The notes under the pieces: model-generated
Told to the model about the DNA's origin: nothing
Database searches by the model: none
Seen by the model: only the letters and a program-made list of their open reading frames with translations
In this document: piece after piece, positions 8,779 through 17,530 of the stretch
How positions within the stretch are numbered: the first letter of the stretch is position 1
How the letters are laid out: each line of letters starts with the position of its first letter
Assembly (NCBI RefSeq): GCF_041227145.1
Contig: NZ_JBGFSP010000003.1
Span: 1-64,000, forward strand
Direction of reading: 5' to 3'
Source of the DNA: Bacteroides sp. AN502(2024)
GTDB taxonomy: Bacteria > Bacteroidota > Bacteroidia > Bacteroidales > Bacteroidaceae
DNA: 64,000 nt
Program-made: the position numbers and the translations under genes

Positions 8779-9348
8779 ATGAAACAGGACTGGAAACCAG
8801 GAACGATGATTTATCCGCTTCCGGCCGTACTGGTCAGCTGCGGAAAAGAAAAAAGCGAATATAATGTGTTCACAGTAGCATGGACGGGTACGATTTGTAC
8901 GAACCCGCCCATGTGTTATATATCTGTACGTCCGGAACGTTATTCTTATGAGATTATCAAAAGAAACATGGAGTTTGTCATCAACCTGACAACGAAAGAT
9001 ATGGCTTTTGCCACCGACTGGTGCGGAGTCCGTTCGGGACGTGATTATCATAAATTTGAAGAGATGAAACTGACACCCGGACGATGTACGGTGGTCAGCG
9101 CACCGCTGATTGAAGAATCGCCTCTTTGTATTGAATGTCGGGTAAAAGAAATTATCTCTCTAGGCTCACACGATATGTTTATCGCTGACGTGGTAAATGT
9201 GCGTGCGGACGACCGGAACTTGAATCCCGAAACGGGAAAGCTGGAACTGGCAGAAGCCAATCCGCTGGTATATATGCACGGAGGATATTATAATCTGGGA
9301 GAGAAAATCGGAAAATTCGGTTGGAGTGTAGAAAAGAAGAAATCATAA
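8779..9348 (+). CDS. Flavin reductase family protein (FMN-binding split barrel)
   Basis: Small 189-residue protein of the flavin reductase/flavoredoxin family, expected to bind FMN. Family features are the start YPLPAVLVSCG, the VFTVAWTGTICTNPPMCYISVRP segment and the C-terminal NLGEKIGKFGWSVEKK. The physiological electron partner is unknown. It lies 8 bases downstream of pyrI and probably shares that transcript, although no link to pyrimidine synthesis is evident. Confidence 0.88.
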   Translation: MKQDWKPGTMIYPLPAVLVSCGKEKSEYNVFTVAWTGTICTNPPMCYISVRPERYSYEIIKRNMEFVINLTTKDMAFATDWCGVRSGRDYHKFEEMKLTPGRCTVVSAPLIEESPLCIECRVKEIISLGSHDMFIADVVNVRADDRNLNPETGKLELAEANPLVYMHGGYYNLGEKIGKFGWSVEKKKS

Positions 9349-9364
9349 AAAGTACGGTACCACC

Positions 9365-10102
9365 ATGAATATGCTGCGGAAATTCATTCTTTTCAGCTTG
9401 TTAGCCATAGCCTGTCCGGCTGTCGGTCAGAATTATAATGCCAATAAAGTGAACCGTCCCAATACCAAAAAAATAAATTTTGGAATCAAAGCAGGATTCA
9501 ACTCTTCCATGTTTATGGTGTCTGAACTGAAAATAAAGGATGTGACTATCGATGAGGTACAGAATAACTACAAGATAGGTTATTTCGGTGCCCTCTTCAT
9601 GCGCATCAATATGAAAAAGCATTTCATTCAGCCGGAGGTATCGTATAATGTAAGCAAATGTGAGATCACTTTCGACAAGCTCGGTTCGCAGCATCCTGCC
9701 ATTGAGCCTGATTATGCTTCGGTACAATCGGTGTTGCACAGTGTGGATTTCCCCGTTCTATACGGCTATAATGTAGTGAAAAAAGGACCTTACGGAATGT
9801 CTATCTTCGCTGGTCCCAAACTTCGCTACTTATGGGGAAAGCGCAATGATATCACGTTTAAGAATTTCGATCAGAAGGGGATTCATGAAAAGCTGTATCC
9901 GTTCAATGTCTGTGCAGTAATCGGCATAGGTGTCAACATCTCCCGCATCTTCTTCGATTTCCGCTATGAACAAGGTATCGGAAATATCTCCAAGTCCATC
10001 ATTTACGACAACATCAATTCTGACGGGAGCACAGGGGTGAGTAATATTATTTTCCGCCGCCGCGACAGCGCATTAAGTTTTTCGCTGGGGTTCATTCTTT
10101 AA
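9365..10102 (+). CDS. Outer-membrane beta-barrel protein, PorT-like
   Basis: A 245-residue protein with a signal peptide ending near AIACPAVGQ, then alternating aromatic and polar strands typical of an eight-stranded barrel (FGIKAGFNSSMF, FIQPEVSYNVS, YGMSIFAGPKLRYLWG, FFDFRYEQGIGN) and a C-terminal strand ALSFSLGFIL. It resembles the PorT/outer-membrane beta-barrel family found throughout Bacteroidetes. A specific role cannot be given. It starts 16 bases after the flavin reductase gene and may be the last gene of the pyrBI transcript. Confidence 0.8.
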   Translation: MNMLRKFILFSLLAIACPAVGQNYNANKVNRPNTKKINFGIKAGFNSSMFMVSELKIKDVTIDEVQNNYKIGYFGALFMRINMKKHFIQPEVSYNVSKCEITFDKLGSQHPAIEPDYASVQSVLHSVDFPVLYGYNVVKKGPYGMSIFAGPKLRYLWGKRNDITFKNFDQKGIHEKLYPFNVCAVIGIGVNISRIFFDFRYEQGIGNISKSIIYDNINSDGSTGVSNIIFRRRDSALSFSLGFIL

Positions 10103-10176
10103 GAATAATATATCATTAAATCCCGCTTTTCACTAACATTTTTCTTGCAGTTCCTTCATTCTTTATTTATTTTCAT

Positions 10177-10184
10177 TAACTTTG
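10177..10184 (+). promoter_or_regulatory. -7 box of the glyA promoter
   Basis: TAACTTTG matches TAnnTTTG exactly, 52 bases before the glyA start. No clear TTTG is seen at the expected -33 position. Confidence 0.6.
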
Positions 10185-10236
10185 TACGCTTAAAATAGGT
10201 ATCTCGAATTAGAAATTTAATCTTACTTATAAAAGA

Positions 10237-11517
10237 ATGAAAAGAGACGACTTAATTTTCGACATCATCGAAAAAGAGCATCAACGTCAGTTGAAAGGAA
10301 TCGAGCTGATTGCATCAGAAAATTTTGTGAGTGATCAGGTAATGCAGGCAATGGGATCTTGCCTCACTAACAAGTACGCAGAAGGTTATCCCGGCAAACG
10401 TTACTACGGAGGTTGCGAAGTAGTAGACCAAAGCGAACAAATCGCTATTGACCGCCTGAAAAAAATATTTGGCGCTGAATGGGCCAATGTACAGCCACAC
10501 TCGGGAGCACAAGCCAATGCCGCTGTTTTCCTCGCTGTGCTGAATCCGGGCGACAAATTCATGGGATTAAATCTTGCCCATGGCGGACACCTTTCTCATG
10601 GCTCACTGGTAAACACTTCCGGTATCATTTATACTCCTTGCGAATATAACCTGAACAAAGAAACGGGACGCGTTGACTACGACCAGATGGAAGAAGTCGC
10701 TCTGCGTGAGAAACCGAAAATGATTATCGGTGGTGGCTCTGCATACTCCCGTGAATGGGATTACAAACGTATGCGTGAAATCGCTGACAAAGTTGGCGCT
10801 ATCCTGATGATCGACATGGCTCATCCTGCCGGTCTGATCGCTGCCGGAGTGCTCGAGAATCCGGTTAAATATGCACATATCGTCACTTCTACTACACATA
10901 AAACACTTCGCGGACCTCGTGGTGGTATCATCATGATGGGTAAGGATTTCCCCAATCCGTGGGGTAAGACCACTCCGAAAGGTGAGATCAAGATGATGTC
11001 TCAATTACTGGATTCTGCCGTATTCCCGGGCATCCAAGGTGGTCCGTTGGAACATGTAATTGCTGCTAAAGCCGTTGCTTTCGGTGAAATCCTGCAACCA
11101 GAATTTAAGGAATATGCCAAACAGGTGCAAAAGAACGCCGCTGTACTTGCACAGGCTTTGATTGAGCGTGGCTTTACCATCGTTTCCGGCGGTACGGACA
11201 ACCATTCTATGTTGGTCGACCTACGTAGCAAATATCCTGATCTGACAGGTAAAGTGGCAGAAAAAGCATTGGTTTCTGCTGATATTACCGTTAACAAGAA
11301 CATGGTTCCGTTCGACAGCCGTTCGGCTTTCCAGACTTCCGGTATCCGTCTGGGTACTCCTGCCATCACTACCCGTGGTGCAAAAGAAGATTTGATGCTC
11401 GAAATTGCTGAAATGATCGAGACTGTATTGTCTAACGTAGAAAATGAAGACGCTATAGCCCAAGTACGTGCACGTGTCAATGAGACAATGAAGAAATATC
11501 CTCTTTTTGCTTATTAA
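10237..11517 (+). CDS. glyA: Serine hydroxymethyltransferase
   Basis: PLP enzyme converting serine and tetrahydrofolate to glycine and methylene-tetrahydrofolate; cytoplasmic. It is 426 residues, the full length. Visible are the N-terminal [32 protein letters not shown], and the PLP-lysine motif [15 protein letters not shown] (about residues 218-232). The SSLVNTSG-like region and C-terminal [13 protein letters not shown] are also present. It is monocistronic, with its own promoter and a hairpin terminator directly after the stop. Confidence 0.98.
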   Translation: MKRDDLIFDIIEKEHQRQLKGIELIASENFVSDQVMQAMGSCLTNKYAEGYPGKRYYGGCEVVDQSEQIAIDRLKKIFGAEWANVQPHSGAQANAAVFLAVLNPGDKFMGLNLAHGGHLSHGSLVNTSGIIYTPCEYNLNKETGRVDYDQMEEVALREKPKMIIGGGSAYSREWDYKRMREIADKVGAILMIDMAHPAGLIAAGVLENPVKYAHIVTSTTHKTLRGPRGGIIMMGKDFPNPWGKTTPKGEIKMMSQLLDSAVFPGIQGGPLEHVIAAKAVAFGEILQPEFKEYAKQVQKNAAVLAQALIERGFTIVSGGTDNHSMLVDLRSKYPDLTGKVAEKALVSADITVNKNMVPFDSRSAFQTSGIRLGTPAITTRGAKEDLMLEIAEMIETVLSNVENEDAIAQVRARVNETMKKYPLFAY

Positions 11518-11528
11518 AAAACGATTTC

Positions 11529-11566
11529 AAAGCTAATAGCTACAATGCTATCAGCTTTGTTTCTTA
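11529..11566 (+). terminator. Rho-independent terminator of glyA
   Basis: A 12-bp stem (AAAGCTAATAGC with GCTATCAGCTTT, one mismatch) closes a 6-base loop and is followed by a T-rich tail, 11 bases after the glyA stop. Confidence 0.8.
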
Positions 11567-11648
11567 TATACCCTTGTTACAACTATCCGTAACGAGGGTA
11601 ATTTTCTAAGAAAACATAACGGAAGCAGATAGTCAGGTGGAAAATACA

Positions 11649-11656
11649 TATCTTTG
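11649..11656 (+). promoter_or_regulatory. -7 box upstream of the secreted protein at 11679
   Basis: TATCTTTG is a perfect TAnnTTTG box. It falls after the in-frame ATG at 11637, which argues that the real start codon is the ATG at 11679. Confidence 0.6.
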
Positions 11657-11678
11657 CGATAAATCAACCTTTACGAAG

Positions 11679-12227
11679 ATGAAAAAACTGATTCTATTTC
11701 TTTCGCTGATATTATCGGTCGGTTTTGCATCCGCACAGTCGGAAATACCTTCCGATAGCATTCGTCGTGCTCCATCTGCCAATATCAAAGAGTTTGGCGG
11801 TTTTCTATTGGATATGGGGTTAATGAACGTAGCCACTCCCCAGCTTCCCCAATTTAAATTAGATATACCTGATATGACGAAAGATTATAATCAGCTCTTT
11901 CGTTTGAATAGGGATATTACCTATTCTCAAGGATTCACAGACTCTTTTTCTTCGTCCTCTCACTCCGGGTTTTCCAGTTTTGGATACGGATATGGCTGGG
12001 GATTATCTTCTTCTCCTCAGTTTATGCAGATGGGATCTTTCAAACTGAAAAACGGAATGAGAATCAATACCTATGGAGATTACAACAAGGATGGCTGGCG
12101 AGTGCCTAATCGCAGCGCCATGCCTTGGGAAAGGAACAATTTCCGAGGAGCATTCGAACTGAAATCTGCTAATGGTAATTTCGGAATACGGATTGAGGTG
12201 CAGCAAGGAAGAAATGCTCCTTATTAA
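11679..12227 (+). CDS. Secreted protein of unknown function
   Basis: A 182-residue protein. The ATG at 11679 begins a classical signal peptide (MKKLILFLSLILSVGFASAQ), and a promoter -7 box lies just upstream, so the in-frame ATG at 11637 is rejected. The mature part has a serine/glycine/aromatic stretch (SSSSHSGFSSFGYGYGWG, about residues 102-119) and ends in a compact charged region (KNGMRINTYGDYNKDGWRV). I do not recognise a domain. The export signal places it in the periplasm or outer membrane. It is probably monocistronic; the next gene is convergent. Confidence 0.75.
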   Translation: MKKLILFLSLILSVGFASAQSEIPSDSIRRAPSANIKEFGGFLLDMGLMNVATPQLPQFKLDIPDMTKDYNQLFRLNRDITYSQGFTDSFSSSSHSGFSSFGYGYGWGLSSSPQFMQMGSFKLKNGMRINTYGDYNKDGWRVPNRSAMPWERNNFRGAFELKSANGNFGIRIEVQQGRNAPY

Positions 12228-12246
12228 ACAATACTCCTTATTAACA

Positions 12247-13254
12247 TCAGAAGGCTTTATCTGCCGCACTGATTGCATGGGCTATACGGTCACACCACGC
12301 ATCAAATGCCGGATCGGGTGTTTGGGTTTCCGGATGGGAAAGCATATAGCGTACAGCTTGCCACAATCCCTCCATCATGGAAATATGGCATATAAAATCC
12401 GGAACAATCCGCTTTATCTTCGAATTATCAAAGACAACCGTAGTCGCTTTATCTCCTAAGAGTTCCCCCCTGAAATCATAATGATCGCTATGTTTGGCAA
12501 GGAAATCGGATGCTACGTGCAATGCGTTCAATGGTTTGCCTAACGCATCGGCAATTGTCTGGTAAATCTGATTCCAGGTCATACTTTCATCGCTAGTGAT
12601 ATGAAAAGCGTTCCCAATGGCATGTGGATTTGCCATCAGTCCGACATAGCCTTTGGCAAAATCTTTGGAGTGAGTCAGAGTCCACAAAGAGGATCCGTCA
12701 CCGGGAATAATAACAGGTTTGCCGTCAAGAATCCGTTTGAGAATCTGCCAGTTTCCCTTATCACCATGTATGGCTACAGGAGATTTGGTTCCATTGTAGG
12801 TATGGCTGGGACGAACGATAGTCACCGGAAAACCACTTGTCCGATAGGCTGCCATCAATGCTTCTTCCGCTTCTATCTTGTTTCTGGAATACTGCCAGTA
12901 GGGATTAACCAAAGGGGTGCTTTCGGTAATACGATAATCAGTCGATGGCTTTTGATAGGCAGAGGCACTGCTGATAAAGATGTATTGCCGAGTTTTATTC
13001 TGAAACAGGCGAATATCACGCTTTACGTCTTCTGCCGTATAGCCGATAAACTGTGCAACCACATCATAATGTTCAAACGCAATGGCTTTTGCTACAGTTT
13101 CTTCATCATTAATATCCGCAATGATGCTACGAATTCCTGCCGGCATCTTTTTCGAACCGCGATTAAGTAAGGTAATCTCCCACCCTCTCTGTTGTGCCAA
13201 TGTAACTACATCTGTACTGATAGTACCCGTTCCTCCAATAAATAATGCTTTCAT
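12247..13254 (-). CDS. NAD-dependent epimerase/dehydratase family protein
   Basis: Extended SDR-type protein of 335 residues. The start at 13254 places the Rossmann motif FIGGTGTIS at the very N-terminus. A longer in-frame version exists, but a -7 box at 13281-13288 would lie inside it. Other visible features are an aspartate-rich segment after the second strand (IIADINDEETVAKAI) and FISSASAY with a serine. The usual YxxxK appears as YSRNK, followed by VTIVRPSHTY. The substrate is unknown. It is similar in style to NAD-dependent proteins distantly related to chloroplast mRNA-binding proteins. Confidence 0.85.
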   Translation of the reverse strand: MKALFIGGTGTISTDVVTLAQQRGWEITLLNRGSKKMPAGIRSIIADINDEETVAKAIAFEHYDVVAQFIGYTAEDVKRDIRLFQNKTRQYIFISSASAYQKPSTDYRITESTPLVNPYWQYSRNKIEAEEALMAAYRTSGFPVTIVRPSHTYNGTKSPVAIHGDKGNWQILKRILDGKPVIIPGDGSSLWTLTHSKDFAKGYVGLMANPHAIGNAFHITSDESMTWNQIYQTIADALGKPLNALHVASDFLAKHSDHYDFRGELLGDKATTVVFDNSKIKRIVPDFICHISMMEGLWQAVRYMLSHPETQTPDPAFDAWCDRIAHAISAADKAF

Positions 13255-13280
13255 AAAACCTGTTTTTATATTCTCCGAAA

Positions 13281-13288
13281 CAAATATA
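13281..13288 (-). promoter_or_regulatory. -7 box upstream of the epimerase-like gene
   Basis: TATATTTG on the minus strand matches TAnnTTTG, 27 bases before the chosen start at 13254. Confidence 0.5.
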
Positions 13289-13490
13289 TCAATTCCATGC
13301 CTTACTTCCAGCAATCATTGCCATTTATTTTTCTGTTCGAAAGTTTATATCGTATACAGAATTGAAATATACACCAAAGGGATATAAAGGAGAACAAAGG
13401 AGAATAAAGCAGTCCGAAACCTTAATAAAGATAGAATCAGAAGAATTAATTATTAATTTATATTATAAAACGCACTTTTTTTCTTGATTT

Positions 13491-13521
13491 ATTTGCAAAA
13501 TTGCCAAAAGTACGTACATTT
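13491..13521 (+). promoter_or_regulatory. Promoter of a candidate small RNA
   Basis: TTTG at 13491-13494, 19 bases, then TACATTTA at 13514-13521. The spacing is ideal for the Bacteroides promoter and the -7 box has one deviation. No coding gene lies downstream on this strand before the terminator at 13566. Confidence 0.6.
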
Positions 13522-13527
13522 ACAATG

Positions 13528-13590
13528 TGTTTTTCATAGTATTAGATTTAAGGTTAACAAAGGTTGGAGCAAGGCGTTGCTCCTTTTTTT
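13528..13590 (+). ncRNA. Candidate small RNA of about 63 nucleotides
   Basis: A promoter-like element at 13491-13521 and a strong rho-independent terminator at 13566-13590 face the same way with about 40 bases between the predicted start and the terminator stem. The only ORF inside is four codons (ATG at 13524). The neighbouring genes are on the other strand, so the terminator does not belong to them. The exact 5' end is an estimate and the function is unknown. Confidence 0.5.
13566..13590 (+). terminator. Strong rho-independent terminator of the candidate small RNA
   Basis: A perfect 7-bp stem GGAGCAA/TTGCTCC with loop GGCG is followed by seven T. The T run is on the plus strand, so it stops rightward transcription. 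The helicase gene converges from the right. Confidence 0.9.
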
Positions 13591-13624
13591 ATGTCCATAC
13601 GCCGGATATTCCCGAAATAATCTG

Positions 13625-16120
13625 TCAATGCCTGGAAGCAGCCAATACAAACTTTATATCAGCATAGGAGACATCGTCTCCTAATGCTACCTTAATAGCG
13701 AATATTCCCATGTATTCATGTTCATCCAAATACTTGCGGATCTTTGCTATATTTTCAGCTTTCACCACCTGCTCCACTTTGATCTTTCCCAAACGGACGT
13801 AATGCTCCAGATGTCCGGCAATCGTTCCTGCTACCAAATCGCGAGCCTTGGCTATTTCATCTATATTCATTCCCTGACGGAACATTTCATAGCTAATCAA
13901 CTTCGTATCTTTCTTCGCCTCCTTCTTCTTCTCCTTCTCCGACCTTTCACATTGATTATCAGCTATATACTTTCGAATAATGCCTAAGATTTCAAGTCCG
14001 TATTTCTCCGCTCCCTTTGCCCCAAAATAAGGTATCGCCTCCAAAGCTTTTGGACTATCGGGTAGCAGATTCACAATTCCCATCAATGCCTTCTGTCGCA
14101 TAATAACATAAGCAGGAAGATTTGTCTCACGTGTTTTGGCAGCTCTCCATTCAGACAAGGCACGGTAAAGCTCCGGATGCAGAATATCCGTAGGAACCTC
14201 CACCTTTGCCTTTTCAGCACCCCGTGCCAGCCCTTTCCGCTCCTTGGGGTCTTTCTTCTCCTTCAAAGCTTTCGAAGAACCGGAAGAGGTAGAATCATCT
14301 TCAAGGCTCAACATTACTTTAGCCTTCAACTTCAAATAATCCGTGACAGCAAACTTCCCTCTCGCAGACACAGCTTTCAACAAAGATTCTTTAATCCACA
14401 ACGCATCATCCAACGCCTGCATACGTTCTGCCAACAGCTTTCTTAACCCTTTATTATCAAGAGGCATGTTAGTCTTATTGTACAAAGCACGAACCGGTTC
14501 CAACTCCTTATGAAAATACCCGGCACCGGAACGAATCCGCTCCTGTAATTCCTGATTCGTCGCATAATCCTCCCTCTCCTGTATCAACCGGGTATACTGA
14601 TTGCGGAAACGTTGAGATACCTCTACAATCTTCTCTTTAACATGGGGAGCCAACGCCTTATATTCAGCCAACTGCCTCGGAAAGAGCTTATACAAATCTT
14701 CATCTATAAGACGAAGCAATCGTTTATAGGCCTGATCGATCGAATAGAAATTAAACAAATCACTCAACAAATCAAAGAAATACGCCTTTTGCATATCGTT
14801 CAACTGACGACTGTCCGGCTTGTTCTGCTCCACCGTTTGAGTGAAATGATCCACCGTAGCATCACTTATTATGGCTTCCCTGCGCAAAGGAGATTCCAAC
14901 ACTATGCCTTCCAGCGACTTGCAACGACTCAAAGCCACATAAGTTTGCCCATGTGCAAAGGAATTCCGCGCATCAATAATGGCACGCTCAAATGTCAAGC
15001 CCTGACTCTTATGTATCGTAATAGCCCATGCCAGACGAATAGGATACTGACGGAACGTCCCTTCTATCACTTCAGTGATTTCCTTCGTCTCCTCATTCAA
15101 TACATACTTATAATTCCCCCACTCTTCCGGCAACAACTGAAACTCGGAGCTATCCCCTTTACCACGCACCACAATACCCGATTCATTAACCACTGCCACC
15201 TCACCAATCATACCATTATAATATCGTTTCTCGGACGATGGATCATTCTTCAGAAACATTATCTGTGCTCCTTCCTTAATTGTCAGAAGTCTATCCGCAG
15301 GATACGAATATTCAGGAAAATCCCCCTCAATCTCGGCACTAAAATTATATGCCTTACCGGGCAACGATGCCAGTTCCCGATCATTAACCCTCTGCGCCTG
15401 ATAATTATGCGTCGTCAGACGAATATATCCTTCTTCTTTTTGTGGTTGGAAACTGGGCTGATAACGACGGTTCAGTTCATTCAGCACTTCATCATCCGCC
15501 TTATTCTCCCGGATTTTGTTTAATAAAGAAAGGAAGAACGTGTCACTCTGACGATATACTTTCTTGAGTTCAATCGTCACATATACTGTCTCTTTCAAGG
15601 CATGACTTGCAAAGAAATAAGGAGTCTCATAATGTTTTCTCAACAACTCCCACTCATTATCCTTCACGACAGGCGCCAGCTGTTGCAAATCTCCAATCAT
15701 CAACAGTTGCACCCCACCAAATGGTTTCTCTCTATCGCGATATCTCCGCAGAGTTGCATCCACCGCATCCAGCAAATCAGCACGTACCATACTGATCTCA
15801 TCAATAACCAGCAAATCCATACTACGGATAATATTCCGCTTTTCTTTACTATAACGATAATGTGTCTGGGAAGAATTAAAGGTGGTTTCGGGCACAAAAG
15901 GAGCAAAAGACAACTGAAAAAAAGAATGAATCGTTACACCTCCCGCATTGATGGCTGCAATCCCTGTCGGAGCCAAAATGACCATGCGCTTGGGAGTATG
16001 TTCTTTCAATCGCCTAAGAAATGTCGTTTTCCCGGTTCCTGCTTTTCCGGTAAGAAATAAATGTGTGCCTGTATTTTCAATAAACTGCCAAGCAAGTTGC
16101 AGCTCCGGATTATTTTCCAT
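13625..16120 (-). CDS. Pif1-like ATP-dependent helicase with HRDC and helix-turn-helix tail
   Basis: An 831-residue SF1 helicase, likely acting on DNA repair or recombination intermediates. Walker A is LTGKAGTGKTTFLRRL (about residues 23-38) and Walker B is VIDEISMV near residue 108. QLLMIGDLQQLAPV and the C-terminal helicase motif WAITIHKSQGLTFERAI with VALSRC are also present. After the motor, residues about 640-715 resemble an HRDC domain (ELYRALSEWR, ALMGIVNLLP, AIPYFGAKGAEKYG), and a helix-turn-helix follows near 765-810, as at the end of RecQ proteins. It is monocistronic and converges on the candidate small RNA. Confidence 0.9.
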   Translation of the reverse strand: MENNPELQLAWQFIENTGTHLFLTGKAGTGKTTFLRRLKEHTPKRMVILAPTGIAAINAGGVTIHSFFQLSFAPFVPETTFNSSQTHYRYSKEKRNIIRSMDLLVIDEISMVRADLLDAVDATLRRYRDREKPFGGVQLLMIGDLQQLAPVVKDNEWELLRKHYETPYFFASHALKETVYVTIELKKVYRQSDTFFLSLLNKIRENKADDEVLNELNRRYQPSFQPQKEEGYIRLTTHNYQAQRVNDRELASLPGKAYNFSAEIEGDFPEYSYPADRLLTIKEGAQIMFLKNDPSSEKRYYNGMIGEVAVVNESGIVVRGKGDSSEFQLLPEEWGNYKYVLNEETKEITEVIEGTFRQYPIRLAWAITIHKSQGLTFERAIIDARNSFAHGQTYVALSRCKSLEGIVLESPLRREAIISDATVDHFTQTVEQNKPDSRQLNDMQKAYFFDLLSDLFNFYSIDQAYKRLLRLIDEDLYKLFPRQLAEYKALAPHVKEKIVEVSQRFRNQYTRLIQEREDYATNQELQERIRSGAGYFHKELEPVRALYNKTNMPLDNKGLRKLLAERMQALDDALWIKESLLKAVSARGKFAVTDYLKLKAKVMLSLEDDSTSSGSSKALKEKKDPKERKGLARGAEKAKVEVPTDILHPELYRALSEWRAAKTRETNLPAYVIMRQKALMGIVNLLPDSPKALEAIPYFGAKGAEKYGLEILGIIRKYIADNQCERSEKEKKKEAKKDTKLISYEMFRQGMNIDEIAKARDLVAGTIAGHLEHYVRLGKIKVEQVVKAENIAKIRKYLDEHEYMGIFAIKVALGDDVSYADIKFVLAASRH

Positions 16121-16154
16121 GCTTTTTCCAATTTTCGGTAAAGTTAATTAATAT

Positions 16155-16577
16155 TCTTTTTCTTTCGTCTTGATACGAAAGAAAAAGAACCAAAAAGAAA
16201 GAATCAAGGCTACGTTTTTCCGGCTACTGCGGCGCTTAACACCGGAAAAACGAGGCCGGAAGACCTGCGGCGTGAAAGCCTTACAATGTGGAAAGCTTTA
16301 CTATATAAAAGCCGCAGACGTTATACGACTTAATATAGCAAAGCAGAACAATATATGATAAAATTACAATACCTATCCGGTACCCCACCCCGCCAAGCTC
16401 CCCGGCCTACTTTTTCTCCGTCAGGCGAGCGCCCGTAACGGAGCGTTAAGAAGGGCAGACTGTTTGAGCGTAGCGAGTTTCTGCCCTTTAGCGAAGTGAA
16501 GGAAGCGAGTAGGAGAAAAAAGTCAGCCTTGAATTTTTCTTTGCTTCTTTCTTTTGTTTCAAGACAAAAGAAAGAAG
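16155..16577. repeat. Non-coding inverted-repeat element with hairpin ends
   Basis: About 55 bases at the left (16155-16212) recur imperfectly as the reverse complement at the right (16522-16577). Each end also folds on itself: the left has a perfect 15-bp stem TTCTTTTTCTTTCGT/ACGAAAGAAAAAGAA, the right a 14-bp stem CTTCTTTCTTTTGT/ACAAAAGAAAGAAG. Inside are two more hairpins: GTTTTTCCGG/CCGGAAAAAC and GGGCAGA/TCTGCCC. No credible gene is seen. It fills the space between the atpG stop and the helicase start and could act as a terminator; the organisation resembles a non-autonomous repeat element. Confidence 0.75.
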
Positions 16578-16578
16578 A

Positions 16579-17490
16579 TTACTTCATGGAGCCTCCCACA
16601 ATATCCAGCAATTCATTTGTAATCGCCTGCTGACGACTCTTATTATACTGCTTTGTCAAATCTTGAATCAGCTCGTTTGCATTGTCCGTAGCCACTTGCA
16701 TAGCGAGCGTACGTGCAGCATGTTCCGATGCATTGGAATCGACAGAGGCGGTAAAGATCTTCTGGTTCAATACAGTTGGGATTAAACTGGCGATCAATTC
16801 TTCCGCGTTTGGTTCGATGATATAATCATTAGTAATTTCGTTCTCCTGTATATCTTCCTCACCTCTGCTTCCCTCCTTGTTTCTATCCTCTTCACCCACC
16901 ACGTTCGTCAGATTAATCGGAAGATACGTCTCACGGAGAAGAATCTGCATCCCCATTGATTTGAAGTGATGATAGATTATTTCCACACGGTCCACTTCCC
17001 CTGCTACATACATATCCATCAGTTGGTGTGCCAGTTCAGCAGCCTCCCGATACGTCGGTTTGTCGGAGAGCGTCGGAGAAACCTCCTGCGTTTTGAATCC
17101 CATCCTTTTGGCAGCTTCATCGACCTTCTTACCTACCGGGAATATCAATATATTATCCTGTCCTAAAGTTTGGAATTCCTCGATAATCTGCATCATCATT
17201 TTGATGACATTAGCATTGAAAGCCCCACAAAGAGAAGTGTTCGAAGAAAAAACAACGATTGCCACACGCTTCACTTCCCGCTCCTGCACATAAGGAGATT
17301 CAACGGACAGGTCCGAGCTTAGGAAGTTAGTCAGAATTTTGTTCAACTTCTTCTGATAAGGTAGCATGTTCTCAATGGCTCCTTGTGCCTTGTGTAATTT
17401 GGCAGAAGCCACCATCTTCATTGCTGAAGTGATTTTTTGGGTACTCTTTACCGAATTTATTCTGGTTTTTACTTCTTTCAGTGAAGCCAT
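16579..17490 (-). CDS. atpG: F1 ATP synthase gamma subunit
   Basis: Central stalk of F1, coupling c-ring rotation to catalysis. It is 303 residues, slightly longer than usual. The N-terminal MASLKEVKTRINSVKSTQKITSAMKMVASAKLHKAQ signature and the C-terminal coiled segment (ARTLAMQVATDNANELIQDLTKQYNKSRQQAITNELLDIVGG) are intact. A highly charged insertion rich in Glu, Gly and Arg lies near residues 204-225 and accounts for the extra length. It is the last gene of the operon, 40 bases after atpA, and runs directly into the inverted-repeat element. Confidence 0.97.
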   Translation of the reverse strand: MASLKEVKTRINSVKSTQKITSAMKMVASAKLHKAQGAIENMLPYQKKLNKILTNFLSSDLSVESPYVQEREVKRVAIVVFSSNTSLCGAFNANVIKMMMQIIEEFQTLGQDNILIFPVGKKVDEAAKRMGFKTQEVSPTLSDKPTYREAAELAHQLMDMYVAGEVDRVEIIYHHFKSMGMQILLRETYLPINLTNVVGEEDRNKEGSRGEEDIQENEITNDYIIEPNAEELIASLIPTVLNQKIFTASVDSNASEHAARTLAMQVATDNANELIQDLTKQYNKSRQQAITNELLDIVGGSMK

Positions 17491-17530
17491 AGTGGTAATT
17501 AAAAATTAAGAATTCAAAATTAAAGGCTGA

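Noticed and set aside
11637..11678. An earlier start for the secreted protein at 11679.
   Set aside because: A perfect -7 box falls within this interval and the signal peptide begins at 11679.
14612..15523. A 303-codon open frame opposite the helicase gene.
   Set aside because: Shadow of the helicase reading frame; no recognisable domain.
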